DNA of 64,000 bases from the NCBI GenBank assembly GCA_964531095.1, contig CAZHED010000004.1:131479-195478 (forward strand), in the 5' to 3' direction. Below the pieces are notes generated by a model, which was given only the letters and a program-made list of their open reading frames with translations, was not told where the DNA came from and searched no databases. The stretch's first letter is position 1; every line of letters starts with the position of its first letter. This DNA comes from Palsa-1150 sp964531095 (GTDB taxonomy: Bacteria; Myxococcota_A; Polyangia; Polyangiales; Polyangiaceae). Positions 9,027 to 17,562 of this stretch are shown here, piece after piece. Position numbers and translations under genes: made by a program.

Positions 9027-10094
9027 CTACCGGCGGCGCAGAGTGGCGTACCGCTCATCGCCAGGCATCAGGTCGAGGTGCGTCCGCAGCTCGCCGAAGC
9101 GCCCGCGGAGGCTGGCGACGCTCACGCGGAAGCACGCGGCGACCTCTGCCTGTGTCAGCGGAACGTGATCCACGTATACGATGGCGTAGGCAACGGCCGC
9201 CGCAACGGCCTGTACGGCCGCGTCGCCGCGCGCCCCCGCCGGGCGAGAGAAGTGCGCCATCGCGTCGCGCGCGAGTGACTTAGCGCGCGTACGCTGCTTC
9301 GAATCGAGCGGCAGGCTCGCGAGCCCACGGGCGAGCACGCCTTCGAGCTCCGTGAGGAGCAACGATCGGCGCGACGGGGAAGGCGCGTCATCGCCACGCG
9401 TCCGGGCGCGTCGCGCGACGTCCGAGCCCGAGGCTTCGTTGTGGCGGCTCGGCGCCGAGATAGTGTGCACCGGAGCGGGCCTCGGTAGAGGATGGTCCTT
9501 GTCCGGTGGTGCCCCTTGCTCGAGCCATTTCAGCAGAGCCGCGTGCTCGCGCGACGCCGTACGCTTCATCGCTTTCGTGAGGACGTTGCGGGCCTCCGCC
9601 AGCCGTCCGGTACGCGCGAGCGCGTGCGCATAGCTGGCGGCAAGCTCGCCGCTGCTCCCTGCTCCGCGGTAAGCGCGTTCGAGCCAGGGCAGAGCGTCGC
9701 CCGCGCGACCCAGAGCCACGTCGAGCAAGTGACCGAGGTTATGTGCGTACCACGGGTTCTTCGGCGCACTCGCGATCGCTTGTTGGTAGGCGCTCACGGC
9801 GAATTTGTAGTTTCCAAGAAACGTTTGGCAGAGAGCAAGGGTCGCCCAGACGCGGTCGTCGCCCGGCCGGTGCCGGAGGACGCGTCGCGCATAGAGCGCC
9901 GCTCGCCATGGGTCGCGCTCGACGAGCAGCTCTGCGAGGCGAAGGTGAGCGAACAGGCTCTCGTCGGAGCCGTCGTCGGCCACCCGAGCGAGGCGATGGA
10001 GCATCGGCAAGACGTCGTTCGGGTCGACTGCGCGGGCGAGCGTCCACTCTATCTGGCGTCGCAGCTCCTGCGCTTGTTGTCGGCGCGCGTCCAT
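9027..10094 (-). CDS. TPR protein with a C-terminal TFIIB/DUF6398-like helical domain
   Basis: About 355 residues from the ATG at 10094, which has a good AGAGAGGG ribosome binding site; two ATGs further upstream lack one. Residues 40-200 are helical repeats of TPR type (for example 'PWRAALYARRVLRHRPGDDRVW' shortened here, 'YKFAVSAYQQAIASAP', 'RLAEARNVLTKAM'). A low-complexity linker follows. The last 110 residues read like one cyclin-like fold: an Ala-rich helix 'AVAAAVAYAIVYVDHVPL', then 'TQAEVAACFRVSVASLRGR', which resembles the helix-turn-helix of TFIIB second repeats and of DUF6398 proteins. It is last in a minus-strand series with the DnaK gene. Function unknown; a nucleic-acid-binding adaptor is an inference. 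Confidence 0.7.
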   Translation of the reverse strand: MDARRQQAQELRRQIEWTLARAVDPNDVLPMLHRLARVADDGSDESLFAHLRLAELLVERDPWRAALYARRVLRHRPGDDRVWATLALCQTFLGNYKFAVSAYQQAIASAPKNPWYAHNLGHLLDVALGRAGDALPWLERAYRGAGSSGELAASYAHALARTGRLAEARNVLTKAMKRTASREHAALLKWLEQGAPPDKDHPLPRPAPVHTISAPSRHNEASGSDVARRARTRGDDAPSPSRRSLLLTELEGVLARGLASLPLDSKQRTRAKSLARDAMAHFSRPAGARGDAAVQAVAAAVAYAIVYVDHVPLTQAEVAACFRVSVASLRGRFGELRTHLDLMPGDERYATLRRR

Positions 10095-10305
10095 TTCCCT
10101 CTCTTTGGGTGTAGCTTCCCATTTTGGCATGCGCAACGCGCAAAACCGCCACGGTGCTCCTCGCCAATCGGGTCGCCACTTATCACTTGCACTCCGCCGG
10201 TTACGGGCTAGCGGCTTCCCCCGGCCGTCTTCGAGCCCCGGATCTCCCCCAGGGCGCCGGCCCTTCTACCTTGCCGGCTGACGCTCGCAAGCCGCACAAG
10301 CCGCA

Positions 10306-11157
10306 TCAGCGAAACGAGACGATCTTTTGCTGCACGAGCTCGTGCAGGATCCGAAGGGCGTCGAGCTTCGGCATCCCGGACACGTCGAGGATCATCTCGA
10401 CGGATGACGATCCGTCGATTAGCGACAGGACGAAGCCGGCCCGGTGGTCCATCGACAGCCACCGCATCTGAGCGCGGGGCACCACCACCATCGGGACGCG
10501 GTCGAGCGAGCCAAGTCGCGCCGCATACATGTTCTCCAAGACCGTCCGGCAATTCTCTCCGCACTCGGTGGCGTCCAGGTGTTCGGGCTCCTCGGCGAGG
10601 ATGAGCTCCGACATTTCGAGCGCCCCTGTGTAATCGCCCAAGGAGAAACGCTCGCGCATCTCCGCGACAGGGTCCTCGATCGTGCGCTCGGTGATCTCCG
10701 GAGGGGCCGACTCTCCGATCGCGTCGAGCACGGCGGCTTCGATGCTTGACGGCGCGGCCACTGGCGCAGGCCCATCTCCCTCTGGCGAGGCGCCGATTGG
10801 CTCGACGTGGGGGGAGCTCGGCGAGCGAGCGTTGGCCATGGATAGCGCGCTCGACGTGAGCGCGCGCGGCGATCGCGCCATAGACTGCGCTCGCGCTTTC
10901 TCCAGCTCGATCTCGTCAGTCAGCGTGATGCGATCCGTTCGCGGCTCGAGCCCGAACTCGGCAGCCCCGGCAGGTGGTGGTGGGCGATTGGTCGGCGCGT
11001 CCGAAGGAGCGCGCGGCTGCTCGGAGGGAGCGGAAGCAACCCGCGCGAACGCCTCCACGTCAAACGGCGGATTGAGCGTCGGCCGATCGTTCTCGCCGAC
11101 GTCGTCCGGAGGATCCGGCGGCCGTGCGTCGTGCTTCTTGGAAGGCTTGTCGGTCAC
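10306..11157 (-). CDS. Protein with disordered N-terminus, short TPR-like helix pair and C-terminal winged-helix-like module
   Basis: About 283 residues from GTG 11157, preceded by a GAGAG; a TTG at 11175, only one base after the dnaK stop, is the other candidate. Residues 1-150 are Pro/Ser-rich and include PPFDVEAFARVAS. Residues about 160-200 form a helix pair with 'AEMRERFSLGDYTGALEMSELIL', like a single TPR. The last 60 residues (LSMDHRAGFVLSLIDG, then SSSVEMILDVSGM, then DALRILHELV) are the module also present in the proteins at 2607-3071 and 13101-14612. Its place right behind dnaK in the same direction suggests a role in that chaperone system. I know no named family. Confidence 0.72.
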   Translation of the reverse strand: MTDKPSKKHDARPPDPPDDVGENDRPTLNPPFDVEAFARVASAPSEQPRAPSDAPTNRPPPPAGAAEFGLEPRTDRITLTDEIELEKARAQSMARSPRALTSSALSMANARSPSSPHVEPIGASPEGDGPAPVAAPSSIEAAVLDAIGESAPPEITERTIEDPVAEMRERFSLGDYTGALEMSELILAEEPEHLDATECGENCRTVLENMYAARLGSLDRVPMVVVPRAQMRWLSMDHRAGFVLSLIDGSSSVEMILDVSGMPKLDALRILHELVQQKIVSFR

Positions 11158-11176
11158 TTCGCTGGCTCTCGACAAT

Positions 11177-13003
11177 TCAATGCGTCTTGGCCACCACGCC
11201 CTTGAACATCCGATGCGTTCTGGAGAGGCCCTCGATTTCCCCCTTCACCGTGGCGATGTCTCGCTTCGCGATCGCCGAACGGGCTTTCGCGACGATGCTG
11301 CGTGCCTTTTCGATCGCGTCGCGCCCGAAGTCGCTGGCCGCGACGATCTGCTCCACCTGGGGGAGCAGCCGCTCGATTTCGCCGACGAATCGCTCCGCCT
11401 CTTGCTTCGCGGCTTCGAACTCCTCTGTCGAGCGCCGCTCGACCATGTAGTCCTTGGCACCTTCCATCATGTTCCTGATTTCGTCGCGCGTGAGGCCGCT
11501 CGACGCGGTGACTTCGATCGATTGCTCTTTGCTCGTCTCGAGGTCCTTCGCGTGAACGCTGACGATTCCGTCGGCGTTGATCTCGAAGTTGACCTCGATT
11601 TCCACCGTCCCCTTCTGGGCGCGACGAAGACCCGTGAGAATGAACTCCCCAAGCAGCTCGTCTTCTTCCGCGCGTTCGCTCTCGCCTTGCATGACGACGA
11701 TTTTGACGGCCGTCTGGTTGTCCCGGCTCGTCGTGAAGATCTTCGTCCGATGCGTCGGCACCGTTGTGTTCTGAGGAATGAGCTCCTCGAAGTAGCCCCC
11801 TTGCGTCATGATGCCGAGCGCGTGAGGAGTGACGTCGAGCAAGACCATGTCGTGCTTGTCGCCGACGAGCGCCGAGCCTTGAATACCGGCGCCGAGCGCG
11901 ACGCTCTCGTCGGGGTGTACGCCCTTGCACGGCTCGCGCTCGAAGAACTCCGCGACGGCCAGCTGGATCTTCGGCATCCGGGTCATGCCCCCGACCAAGA
12001 GGACCTCTTCGATGTCTTCTTTCGCGAGGCGCGCGTCGGCGAGGGTCTGGCGGCAGATGTCGACGGTGCGTTCGATGAGGTCGTTCGAGAGCCCTTCGAG
12101 CGTCTGGCGGTCGATGGTCCGCTGCAAGTGCAGCGCTTCGTTCCGGCCGCTCGAGATGATGAACGGCAGGTTGACCTCGGTTTCGCGCACGCTCGAAAGC
12201 TCGCATTTCGCTTTTTCGGCCGCGTCCTTGAGGCGTTGGAGCGCCATTCGATCTTGACGCAGGTCCATCCCGTGCTCTTCGCGGAAGCCCTGCACCAGCC
12301 AGTCGATGACACGCGCGTCGACGTCTTCGCCGCCTAGGAAGGTGTCGCCCGCCGTGGCGATCACTTTGAACACGCCGCTCGAGCCGATTTCGAGGATGGA
12401 AATGTCGAAGGTGCCGCCGCCGAAGTCATAGACCGCGATGGTCTTTTCGACGTTCTTCCCGAATCCGTACGAGAGCGCGGCGGCGGTCGGCTCGTTGATG
12501 ATTCGGATGACGTCTAGGCCGGCAATTTCTCCGGCGTCCTTGGTCGCTTGCCGCTGATTGTCGTTGAAATAGGCGGGCACGGTGATGACCGCTTTGCCGA
12601 CCTCGTCACCGAGATAGTCCTCGGCGATGAGCTTCATCTCTTGGAGCACCATCGCGCTGATCTCGGAGACGCTGTACTCCTTGTCGCGAAGCACGATGCG
12701 AACGTCGTTGTGCGGCCCCTGGACGATGCGGTAGCTCGACGTCGCCACGGAGTTCTTCACTTGCGGCGAGTTCCACTTTCGGCCGATGAGGCGCTTCGCG
12801 GCGTAGACCGTGTTCTCCGCATTCGTGATGGCTTGACGTTTCGCAATGTGGCCGACGAGGCGTTTGCCTGCCTCGGTGACCGCGACCATCGAAGGAGTGG
12901 TCTTGTATCCGCCGCGGTTGGGAATGACCGTCGGAATTCCGTTCTCGACGATCGCCACGCACGAATTCGTCGTTCCTAGATCGATGCCGATCACCTTCTC
13001 CAT
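11177..13003 (-). CDS. dnaK: Hsp70 chaperone DnaK
   Basis: 608 residues. The ATPase domain is complete: phosphate-1 motif IGIDLGTTNSCVA, connect-1 INEPTAAALSYGFG, phosphate-2 VYDFGGGTFDISIL and the adenosine motif LLVGGMTRMPKIQ. The substrate-binding beta domain (LLDVTPHALGIMTQGG, 'RDNQTAVKIVVMQGE') and a helical lid follow. It stops after MFKGVVAKTH, without the disordered acidic tail that ends classical housekeeping DnaK. It sits between a J-domain/TPR protein gene upstream and a winged-helix-like protein gene downstream, not with grpE or a standard dnaJ, so it may be a specialised paralogue, as known for SglK in Myxococcus. No CIRCE element was seen in the 97 bases upstream. Confidence 0.95.
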   Translation of the reverse strand: MEKVIGIDLGTTNSCVAIVENGIPTVIPNRGGYKTTPSMVAVTEAGKRLVGHIAKRQAITNAENTVYAAKRLIGRKWNSPQVKNSVATSSYRIVQGPHNDVRIVLRDKEYSVSEISAMVLQEMKLIAEDYLGDEVGKAVITVPAYFNDNQRQATKDAGEIAGLDVIRIINEPTAAALSYGFGKNVEKTIAVYDFGGGTFDISILEIGSSGVFKVIATAGDTFLGGEDVDARVIDWLVQGFREEHGMDLRQDRMALQRLKDAAEKAKCELSSVRETEVNLPFIISSGRNEALHLQRTIDRQTLEGLSNDLIERTVDICRQTLADARLAKEDIEEVLLVGGMTRMPKIQLAVAEFFEREPCKGVHPDESVALGAGIQGSALVGDKHDMVLLDVTPHALGIMTQGGYFEELIPQNTTVPTHRTKIFTTSRDNQTAVKIVVMQGESERAEEDELLGEFILTGLRRAQKGTVEIEVNFEINADGIVSVHAKDLETSKEQSIEVTASSGLTRDEIRNMMEGAKDYMVERRSTEEFEAAKQEAERFVGEIERLLPQVEQIVAASDFGRDAIEKARSIVAKARSAIAKRDIATVKGEIEGLSRTHRMFKGVVAKTH

Positions 13004-13100
13004 CCGCCCTCATCTCCCGCTACCATTGTCTTGGGCTCGCGGCGAAACTCGCTAGGGTGGCGAGCGCCCACCTACTGCCGCTTACACGCGGGGTTGCCGC

Positions 13101-14612
13101 TCAGCCCTTCGAGCCAATTCTCTTCATCATCGATTCAATCGTATCATCATGCGGTGAGAGTTGCGCGGCTGTCTCGAGCTCACGCCGCGCGTTGAGGGTT
13201 AGACCTGCGGCGAGGTAGACGTTGGCCAGGGCGACACGGTACCGTGCGGCCTTCGGCTCGAGGACGCACGCGCGCTCGGCGAGTCTTCCGGCTTCGTGGA
13301 GATCGCCGCCCGCTTTGACGATGGCATTCGCCGCGTGCTCGTGCGCTTGCGCATCGCCCGAGCGCGCTCTGCACACGCGAGTCCAGGAGCGGGCCGCTCC
13401 TGCCCACTGGCCCGTTTTCTCCTCGTACGCGGCCTGCTTCGCATAGGTCTCGCTGAGCACTGCGTCGGCCTTCGCCTGCGCTTGTCCCGCCATCTGTTCG
13501 AGCGCCGCGTCTCCGGGAGAAAGAGTGACGGCGACGCGGAACGCGTTGGCGGCGGAGATCGCATCTCCGCTCGCGAGCGCCACCTGCCCGTTCGCGATGT
13601 AGCGGCGCGCCTGCACCGCCTTGGCGCGCAGCACCCGCTCTTCGTATCGCCGGCGCAGCGCCTCCATGGCCTCGGCAACCGTCGGAGACGCTGGCGGAGT
13701 CACGGATATGCGCGGCGGTGGAGAGCTCGACGATGTCGCGCCACGGGCACCGAGCAGTCGCCGCGCCAGCGCGTCCCGGCGCGCAGAAATGTCCACACTC
13801 GGCAGCGGCGAAGCAGGCGGCGCGGGAGGGGAAGGAATACGAGGCGAGGCGGATTCGGGCGGCGGAACCGAGCGCGGGGGCGGAACGGACGAAGACGAGG
13901 GCGCGGCCATCGGCGTTTGGGCGCGCACTTCGCGCTCGACCGATTCTTCCGCGCGCTTGACCTCGACGAGCGCCTCGGCCAAAAGCTCCTCGATCCCCCG
14001 TGCCCGACGCTGCTCCTGGAGATACGCGTCGTACTCTGCGCGACCCTCCTTGTTCGAAAGCGTGTCGTGCGCGAGCGTCAGGCGCCCGAAGATCGTCTCC
14101 ATCCGAGGCTTGAACGACCCGAGCTTCTTGCGGAAGTAGCGATCTGGATGGAATGTCGCCGCGAGCTCGAAGTACGCGCGGCGGAGCGCCTTCTTGTCGG
14201 CCGTGCCGCCAACGCCGAGCAAGGCGTAGTGATCGAGCCGGTCGAGCGCGTCGTGCATTTCGAGGACCCGACGGCGCATTTCGAGGTCGAGATCGACGTC
14301 CTCGCTCAGCGCCCCCTGATCCTCGGGCGCGAGTGAGCGCTTGGGAAACGCGGGAGTTGTACCGGATGGGCCGGACGACGGGGCGATCGCAGACGCCGCT
14401 GCACCGAGGGTGATGACGCCGAGCGCCTCGAGCTTGGCGAGCGACGCTTGCACTTGGTCTGGGGACAGCCCCGTCGTGGCGACGATCTCGTGTTCGTCGG
14501 AGGCCCCGTCGATGCGCGACAGCACGAACCCGTCGACGGGCGAGAGCGGAACGCCGCGCACGTCGGGGCTCTCAGTCGACAGCTTGGGCGTACGAATACG
14601 TGCGTCGGACAC
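13101..14612 (-). CDS. J-domain protein with N-terminal winged-helix-like module and C-terminal TPRs
   Basis: 503 residues; the frame stays open upstream, but GTG 14612 has a strong AAGGAGG at ideal distance and so sets the start. Residues 15-70 hold the winged-helix-like module (LSPVDGFVLSRIDG, 'EIVATTGLSPDQVQASLAKLE'). Residues about 125-200 are a J domain with the Hsp70-stimulating HPD at 155-157 (AATFHPDRYF) and a typical third helix. A Pro/Ser-rich linker (230-310) leads to four or so TPR-like units to the end. The dnaK gene starts 97 bases downstream in the same direction, so this is probably its co-chaperone, with module and TPRs choosing clients. The acyltransferase gene ends 22 bases upstream. 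Confidence 0.88.
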   Translation of the reverse strand: MSDARIRTPKLSTESPDVRGVPLSPVDGFVLSRIDGASDEHEIVATTGLSPDQVQASLAKLEALGVITLGAAASAIAPSSGPSGTTPAFPKRSLAPEDQGALSEDVDLDLEMRRRVLEMHDALDRLDHYALLGVGGTADKKALRRAYFELAATFHPDRYFRKKLGSFKPRMETIFGRLTLAHDTLSNKEGRAEYDAYLQEQRRARGIEELLAEALVEVKRAEESVEREVRAQTPMAAPSSSSVPPPRSVPPPESASPRIPSPPAPPASPLPSVDISARRDALARRLLGARGATSSSSPPPRISVTPPASPTVAEAMEALRRRYEERVLRAKAVQARRYIANGQVALASGDAISAANAFRVAVTLSPGDAALEQMAGQAQAKADAVLSETYAKQAAYEEKTGQWAGAARSWTRVCRARSGDAQAHEHAANAIVKAGGDLHEAGRLAERACVLEPKAARYRVALANVYLAAGLTLNARRELETAAQLSPHDDTIESMMKRIGSKG

Positions 14613-14634
14613 GAGCCCTCCTTGGTGGGAAGGA

Positions 14635-15639
14635 TCATACTCCCGTTCGCGATCCCCATCGCTCGTGCATCCATACCCAGGCGTGCGGCAGGGCGAGGAT
14701 ACGGTGCGACAGCTCACGGTTGATGCGGTTCGTGAGCTCGCCGACCCCTTGCGGTCCCGGCTGTAGGTCGCCCGTCGGGATCCGGGTCGCCGTGACAACC
14801 ATCTGGAGCGCTGCGTGTCCGGCCGGCGCCCGGGAAGGCGCATCGCGCTCTGCGCTCTCCCGAGCTGGCGCCGCCGTCCCGACGATGACGACGGCTCCCG
14901 TCCGCAGCGCAATGCGCGCCGGGCCCACCGGGGTCGGTGCGTCGTGACCGAGAAAGGGCGCGTCGATGCTGGGTACGCGCGCACGCAGGTCCATCGGGAC
15001 GCCGAGGACGCCCCCCGCCCGAAGCGTTCGCACGATGCGCGCGGCGGCACCCGGGCTCGCGCGCCATACGACCCGTACGCCGTGCGCCGATCGCAGACGC
15101 TCGTAAAGACTCGTGAAGCGCGGATCGTAGCTCTCGCGCGCGAGCGTAACGAGGGGCACGCCGGCGGCGGCGAGGGAGGCGGCGACACCCTCCCAAGGGC
15201 CCAGGTGTGCCGACGCGAAGAGGACTCCGCGCTGCTCGCTCCGGGCCTCTTCGAAGAGCGCTCGCGCTTGGTCTGCGAGGCGGAGCAAAGGCGGCGGGCG
15301 GCTAGGATCGAGGAGCGCGACGGTCTCTCCGAGGAGCTCGCCGAGCGTCGCGAAGGTTCGCTTGACGAAGGTGCGGCGCTCGCCGGCGTCGAGCTCGGGG
15401 AAGACTCGAGCCACGTTCGAGAGGGCCGTGCGCCGCGCCCCTGGGGCAAGCGCGTGGGCCGTCGTGCCGATGGTTCGGCCGAAGAAGCGAAGAGTGGGTA
15501 GGGAAAGGCGGCGGGCGGCCGCAAGCGTCACGGACGCGAACGCCCACAGAGCGTCGTTCTTGGCGCGTTGCAGGAACGTCCACGCGCCGCCTTCGCGGAG
15601 GTCCGGGGATCGGGGGGTCGGACGCGAGTAAGAGCTCAT
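14635..15639 (-). CDS. Lipid A biosynthesis acyltransferase-like protein (LpxL/HtrB family)
   Basis: About 334 residues if translated from ATG 15639; ATG 15687 would add 16, and neither has a clear ribosome binding site. The family's catalytic H-x4-E dyad appears as HLGPWE in 'LFASAHLGPWEGV'. A membrane-proximal N-terminal helix and the motif 'GVLGVPMDLRARVPSIDAPFLG' (shortened) also fit: in LpxL/LpxM this region reads 'D-Q-x-x-x-x-x-x-G-x-x-x-x-F-F-G'. The family moves a fatty acyl chain from acyl-ACP or acyl-CoA to lipid A or related lipids at the inner membrane. The substrate in this organism cannot be read. It is followed at 22 bases by the J-domain protein gene. Confidence 0.82.
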   Translation of the reverse strand: MSSYSRPTPRSPDLREGGAWTFLQRAKNDALWAFASVTLAAARRLSLPTLRFFGRTIGTTAHALAPGARRTALSNVARVFPELDAGERRTFVKRTFATLGELLGETVALLDPSRPPPLLRLADQARALFEEARSEQRGVLFASAHLGPWEGVAASLAAAGVPLVTLARESYDPRFTSLYERLRSAHGVRVVWRASPGAAARIVRTLRAGGVLGVPMDLRARVPSIDAPFLGHDAPTPVGPARIALRTGAVVIVGTAAPARESAERDAPSRAPAGHAALQMVVTATRIPTGDLQPGPQGVGELTNRINRELSHRILALPHAWVWMHERWGSRTGV

Positions 15640-15685
15640 GAGTGGCACGGGCACGCCGACGTATGTAAATGCCTTGCGAGCCGGC

Positions 15686-16648
15686 ATGCAGCCGATTCGT
15701 ATCCTCAGCTATAACGTTCGATACTTCGGTCACGCCACCCGCGGGCTCGCGAGCACGCGCCAGGCGATGCGCCGAATCGCCGAGGCGATCGCTGCGCTCG
15801 AGCCGTCGCCGGCGATTGTGTGCTTGCAAGAGGTCGAGACGCGGTCGCTCCGCTCGACGCTCGCACATCGAGGCGAAGAGCCGCAGCTCGAGCGCTTCGC
15901 CGAAATGCTCTCTCTTTCCCTCGCCGAAGTGGGGAAGCCCGATGCGTATGAGGCCTACTATTTCCCCGCACACGCCTACCGCCTGTCTGCACGAACGCAC
16001 GTGTACACAACGGGTCTTGCCATCCTCGCCCACCGCGACTTCGAGGTCGACCACCACAACGCCGAGACGCCGCACGACATCACCCATCGGCACACGCACG
16101 CGGTGCGTCGCTTCAAGCAGACGCGGATCTGCGCCCACGTCCGTTTTCGCCACCGAACGGTGCACGCGCACGGGCCGATCGACGTATTCAACACGCATTT
16201 GAGCTTGCCAAGTGCGCTGGCGCGCGCTTTTTGGACCCAACCGCGCAGACTCGGCTGGGGTGCCAATCAGCTCAAGGAAGCAGAGAACCTCGTGCGCTTC
16301 GTCGAGCAAGAGCGAAAGAGCGATCGATTTCTGGTCGTAGGCGACTTCAACGCATTGCCCGGCTCCCCCGTGTACTGCCGCCTGGTCGAGCGGCAGGGAT
16401 GGATCGACGCGTTTGCCCAGCGATACCGCCTGACGCACGAGGAGCTGGCGACCTGGCCGACGGCGGGCTTCATGCACATGCGCATGCACCTCGATCACGT
16501 CTTCGCGGGGCCGGGTCTGCGCTGGCTCGACTTCGAGGAGACCCACCCCTTCGGCGACCGATCGGCTCCGTTTCATGGGCTCTCCGACCACATGCCGATG
16601 GTCGCGCGCTGCCGTGTAGCCCGGGGCGATACGATCCCGCCCAGGTAG
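15686..16648 (+). CDS. Endonuclease/exonuclease/phosphatase (EEP) family protein
   Basis: About 320 residues from ATG 15686; an in-frame ATG at 15638 would overlap the start of the divergent acyltransferase. All EEP landmark motifs are in order: ILSYNVRYFG (Asn), VCLQEVETRS (metal-binding Glu), THLSLPSA (catalytic His region), VVGDFNALPGS (Asp and Asn) and 'FHGLSDHMPM' (Asp-His pair), with LDHVFAGPGL before it. The fold is a Mg-dependent phosphodiesterase shared by DNase I, exonuclease III, sphingomyelinases and inositol phosphatases. There is no signal peptide in the chosen reading, so it is probably cytosolic. The substrate is not identifiable from sequence alone. Confidence 0.85.
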   Translation: MQPIRILSYNVRYFGHATRGLASTRQAMRRIAEAIAALEPSPAIVCLQEVETRSLRSTLAHRGEEPQLERFAEMLSLSLAEVGKPDAYEAYYFPAHAYRLSARTHVYTTGLAILAHRDFEVDHHNAETPHDITHRHTHAVRRFKQTRICAHVRFRHRTVHAHGPIDVFNTHLSLPSALARAFWTQPRRLGWGANQLKEAENLVRFVEQERKSDRFLVVGDFNALPGSPVYCRLVERQGWIDAFAQRYRLTHEELATWPTAGFMHMRMHLDHVFAGPGLRWLDFEETHPFGDRSAPFHGLSDHMPMVARCRVARGDTIPPR

Positions 16649-16827
16649 CGTCAGAAGGTGCCGACGAGGCCGAAGCCGCAGCCGCTCGATCCGACGATCA
16701 TCGGGTGGAGCACCAGAACGTGGCGGGCCCGGTCGTCGCGCGATAAGAGATCGTCGTGCCGCGGTCCATCGCGGTCTCTCCCGCAATCAAAGTGGTGGCT
16801 CTTATGCTAGGGGATGACGAGGCGTCC

Positions 16828-17226
16828 ATGACCGAACAGCCTACCTCGACCGCCGTCACCGAGGGCGTCCGCGTCGCCGTGCGGAGCGCGTACGTCGCCC
16901 ATCAATCGCTGCCGATGGCCAAGCGTTACGTGTTTGCCTACACCGTACGCATCGTCAATGAAGGGACGGAGCCGGCGCAGCTTCGAACCAGGCACTGGAT
17001 CATCACCGACGGAGACGGCAGCGTCGAAGAAGTGCGTGGTCCGGGGGTGGTCGGGCAGGAACCGTACCTCAAGCCGGGCGAGCACTTCGAGTACACGAGC
17101 GGATGCGTTCTCCAGACCCCGCGCGGCGAGATGCGCGGAACGTATCAAATGCACCGCCCCAACGGCCGCGTCTTCGACGCGGTGATTGCCCCCTTCCTGC
17201 TCGCCCTGCCGCACTCGCTGAATTGA
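16828..17226 (+). CDS. apaG: ApaG-domain protein
   Basis: 132 residues from ATG 16828, which has a GAGG nine bases ahead and gives the usual family length; earlier in-frame starts add a tail with no family match. ApaG is a fibronectin-III-like beta-sandwich domain. The signature stretches are present: VRSAYVAHQS, 'YTVRIVNEGTEPAQLRTRHW', 'GPGVVGQEPYLKPGEHFEYTS' (shortened) and 'RGEMRGTYQMHRPNGRVFDA'. In enterobacteria apaG is linked to diadenosine tetraphosphate hydrolase ApaH, but no apaH is here; the biochemical role is not settled. The cyaY gene starts nine bases after the stop, so the genes to 18511 probably form one unit. Confidence 0.92.
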   Translation: MTEQPTSTAVTEGVRVAVRSAYVAHQSLPMAKRYVFAYTVRIVNEGTEPAQLRTRHWIITDGDGSVEEVRGPGVVGQEPYLKPGEHFEYTSGCVLQTPRGEMRGTYQMHRPNGRVFDAVIAPFLLALPHSLN

Positions 17227-17235
17227 GCGACAACG

Positions 17236-17562
17236 ATGGACGAGAGCACGTACCAGAAGCTGGCCGACCGAGCGTTCCGCGCGATCGGCGATGCATTCGA
17301 CGACATCGATTCCGAAGTGGTCGATTGCGAGGCCGCTGGGGACGTCGTGACGCTGACCATGCGCGGAGGGGGCAAGTGCATCGTAAACACGCAGCGCCCG
17401 ACGCGACAGATCTGGCTCGCGGCAGACGCGCGAGCTTGGCACTTCTCGTGGGATGAAGAGGGCAAGCGCTGGGTCGACGACAAGGGGCGTGGCGACGAGC
17501 TCTACGCGACAATCGCCCGTGTCGTGAAGCAAGCGACCGGCGCGGACGTCACGATTGTATGA
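17236..17562 (+). CDS. cyaY: Iron donor protein CyaY (frataxin)
   Basis: 108 residues, the standard length. Bacterial frataxin binds iron and modulates cysteine desulfurase IscS during iron-sulfur cluster assembly. The sequence shows the acidic first helix (YQKLADRAFRAIGDAFDDID), the strands with VDCEAAGDVVTLTM, and the conserved surface strand 'RQIWLAADARAWHFSWDEE' that contacts IscU/IscS, including the Trp in W-L-A. It lies less than 2 kb upstream of the isc operon on the same strand, a functional link. Its stop codon overlaps the start of the globin gene by four bases (ATGA), implying translational coupling. Confidence 0.93.
   Translation: MDESTYQKLADRAFRAIGDAFDDIDSEVVDCEAAGDVVTLTMRGGGKCIVNTQRPTRQIWLAADARAWHFSWDEEGKRWVDDKGRGDELYATIARVVKQATGADVTIV

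Noticed and set aside
10682..12337. A 551-codon plus-strand frame opposite dnaK
   Set aside because: dnaK on the other strand is unmistakable; the frame is a shadow in high-GC DNA.
13004..13100. CIRCE/HrcA element upstream of dnaK
   Set aside because: No TTAGCACTC-N9-GAGTGCTAA-like sequence is present.
14613..15524. N-terminal extension of the J-domain protein frame
   Set aside because: It overlaps the acyltransferase gene out of frame, is Arg/Ser-rich, and a strong ribosome binding site marks GTG 14612.
15637..15640. CATG shared by two divergent ATG codons (15639 minus, 15638 plus)
   Set aside because: The plus-strand protein matches its family from ATG 15686; the overlap is a chance palindrome.
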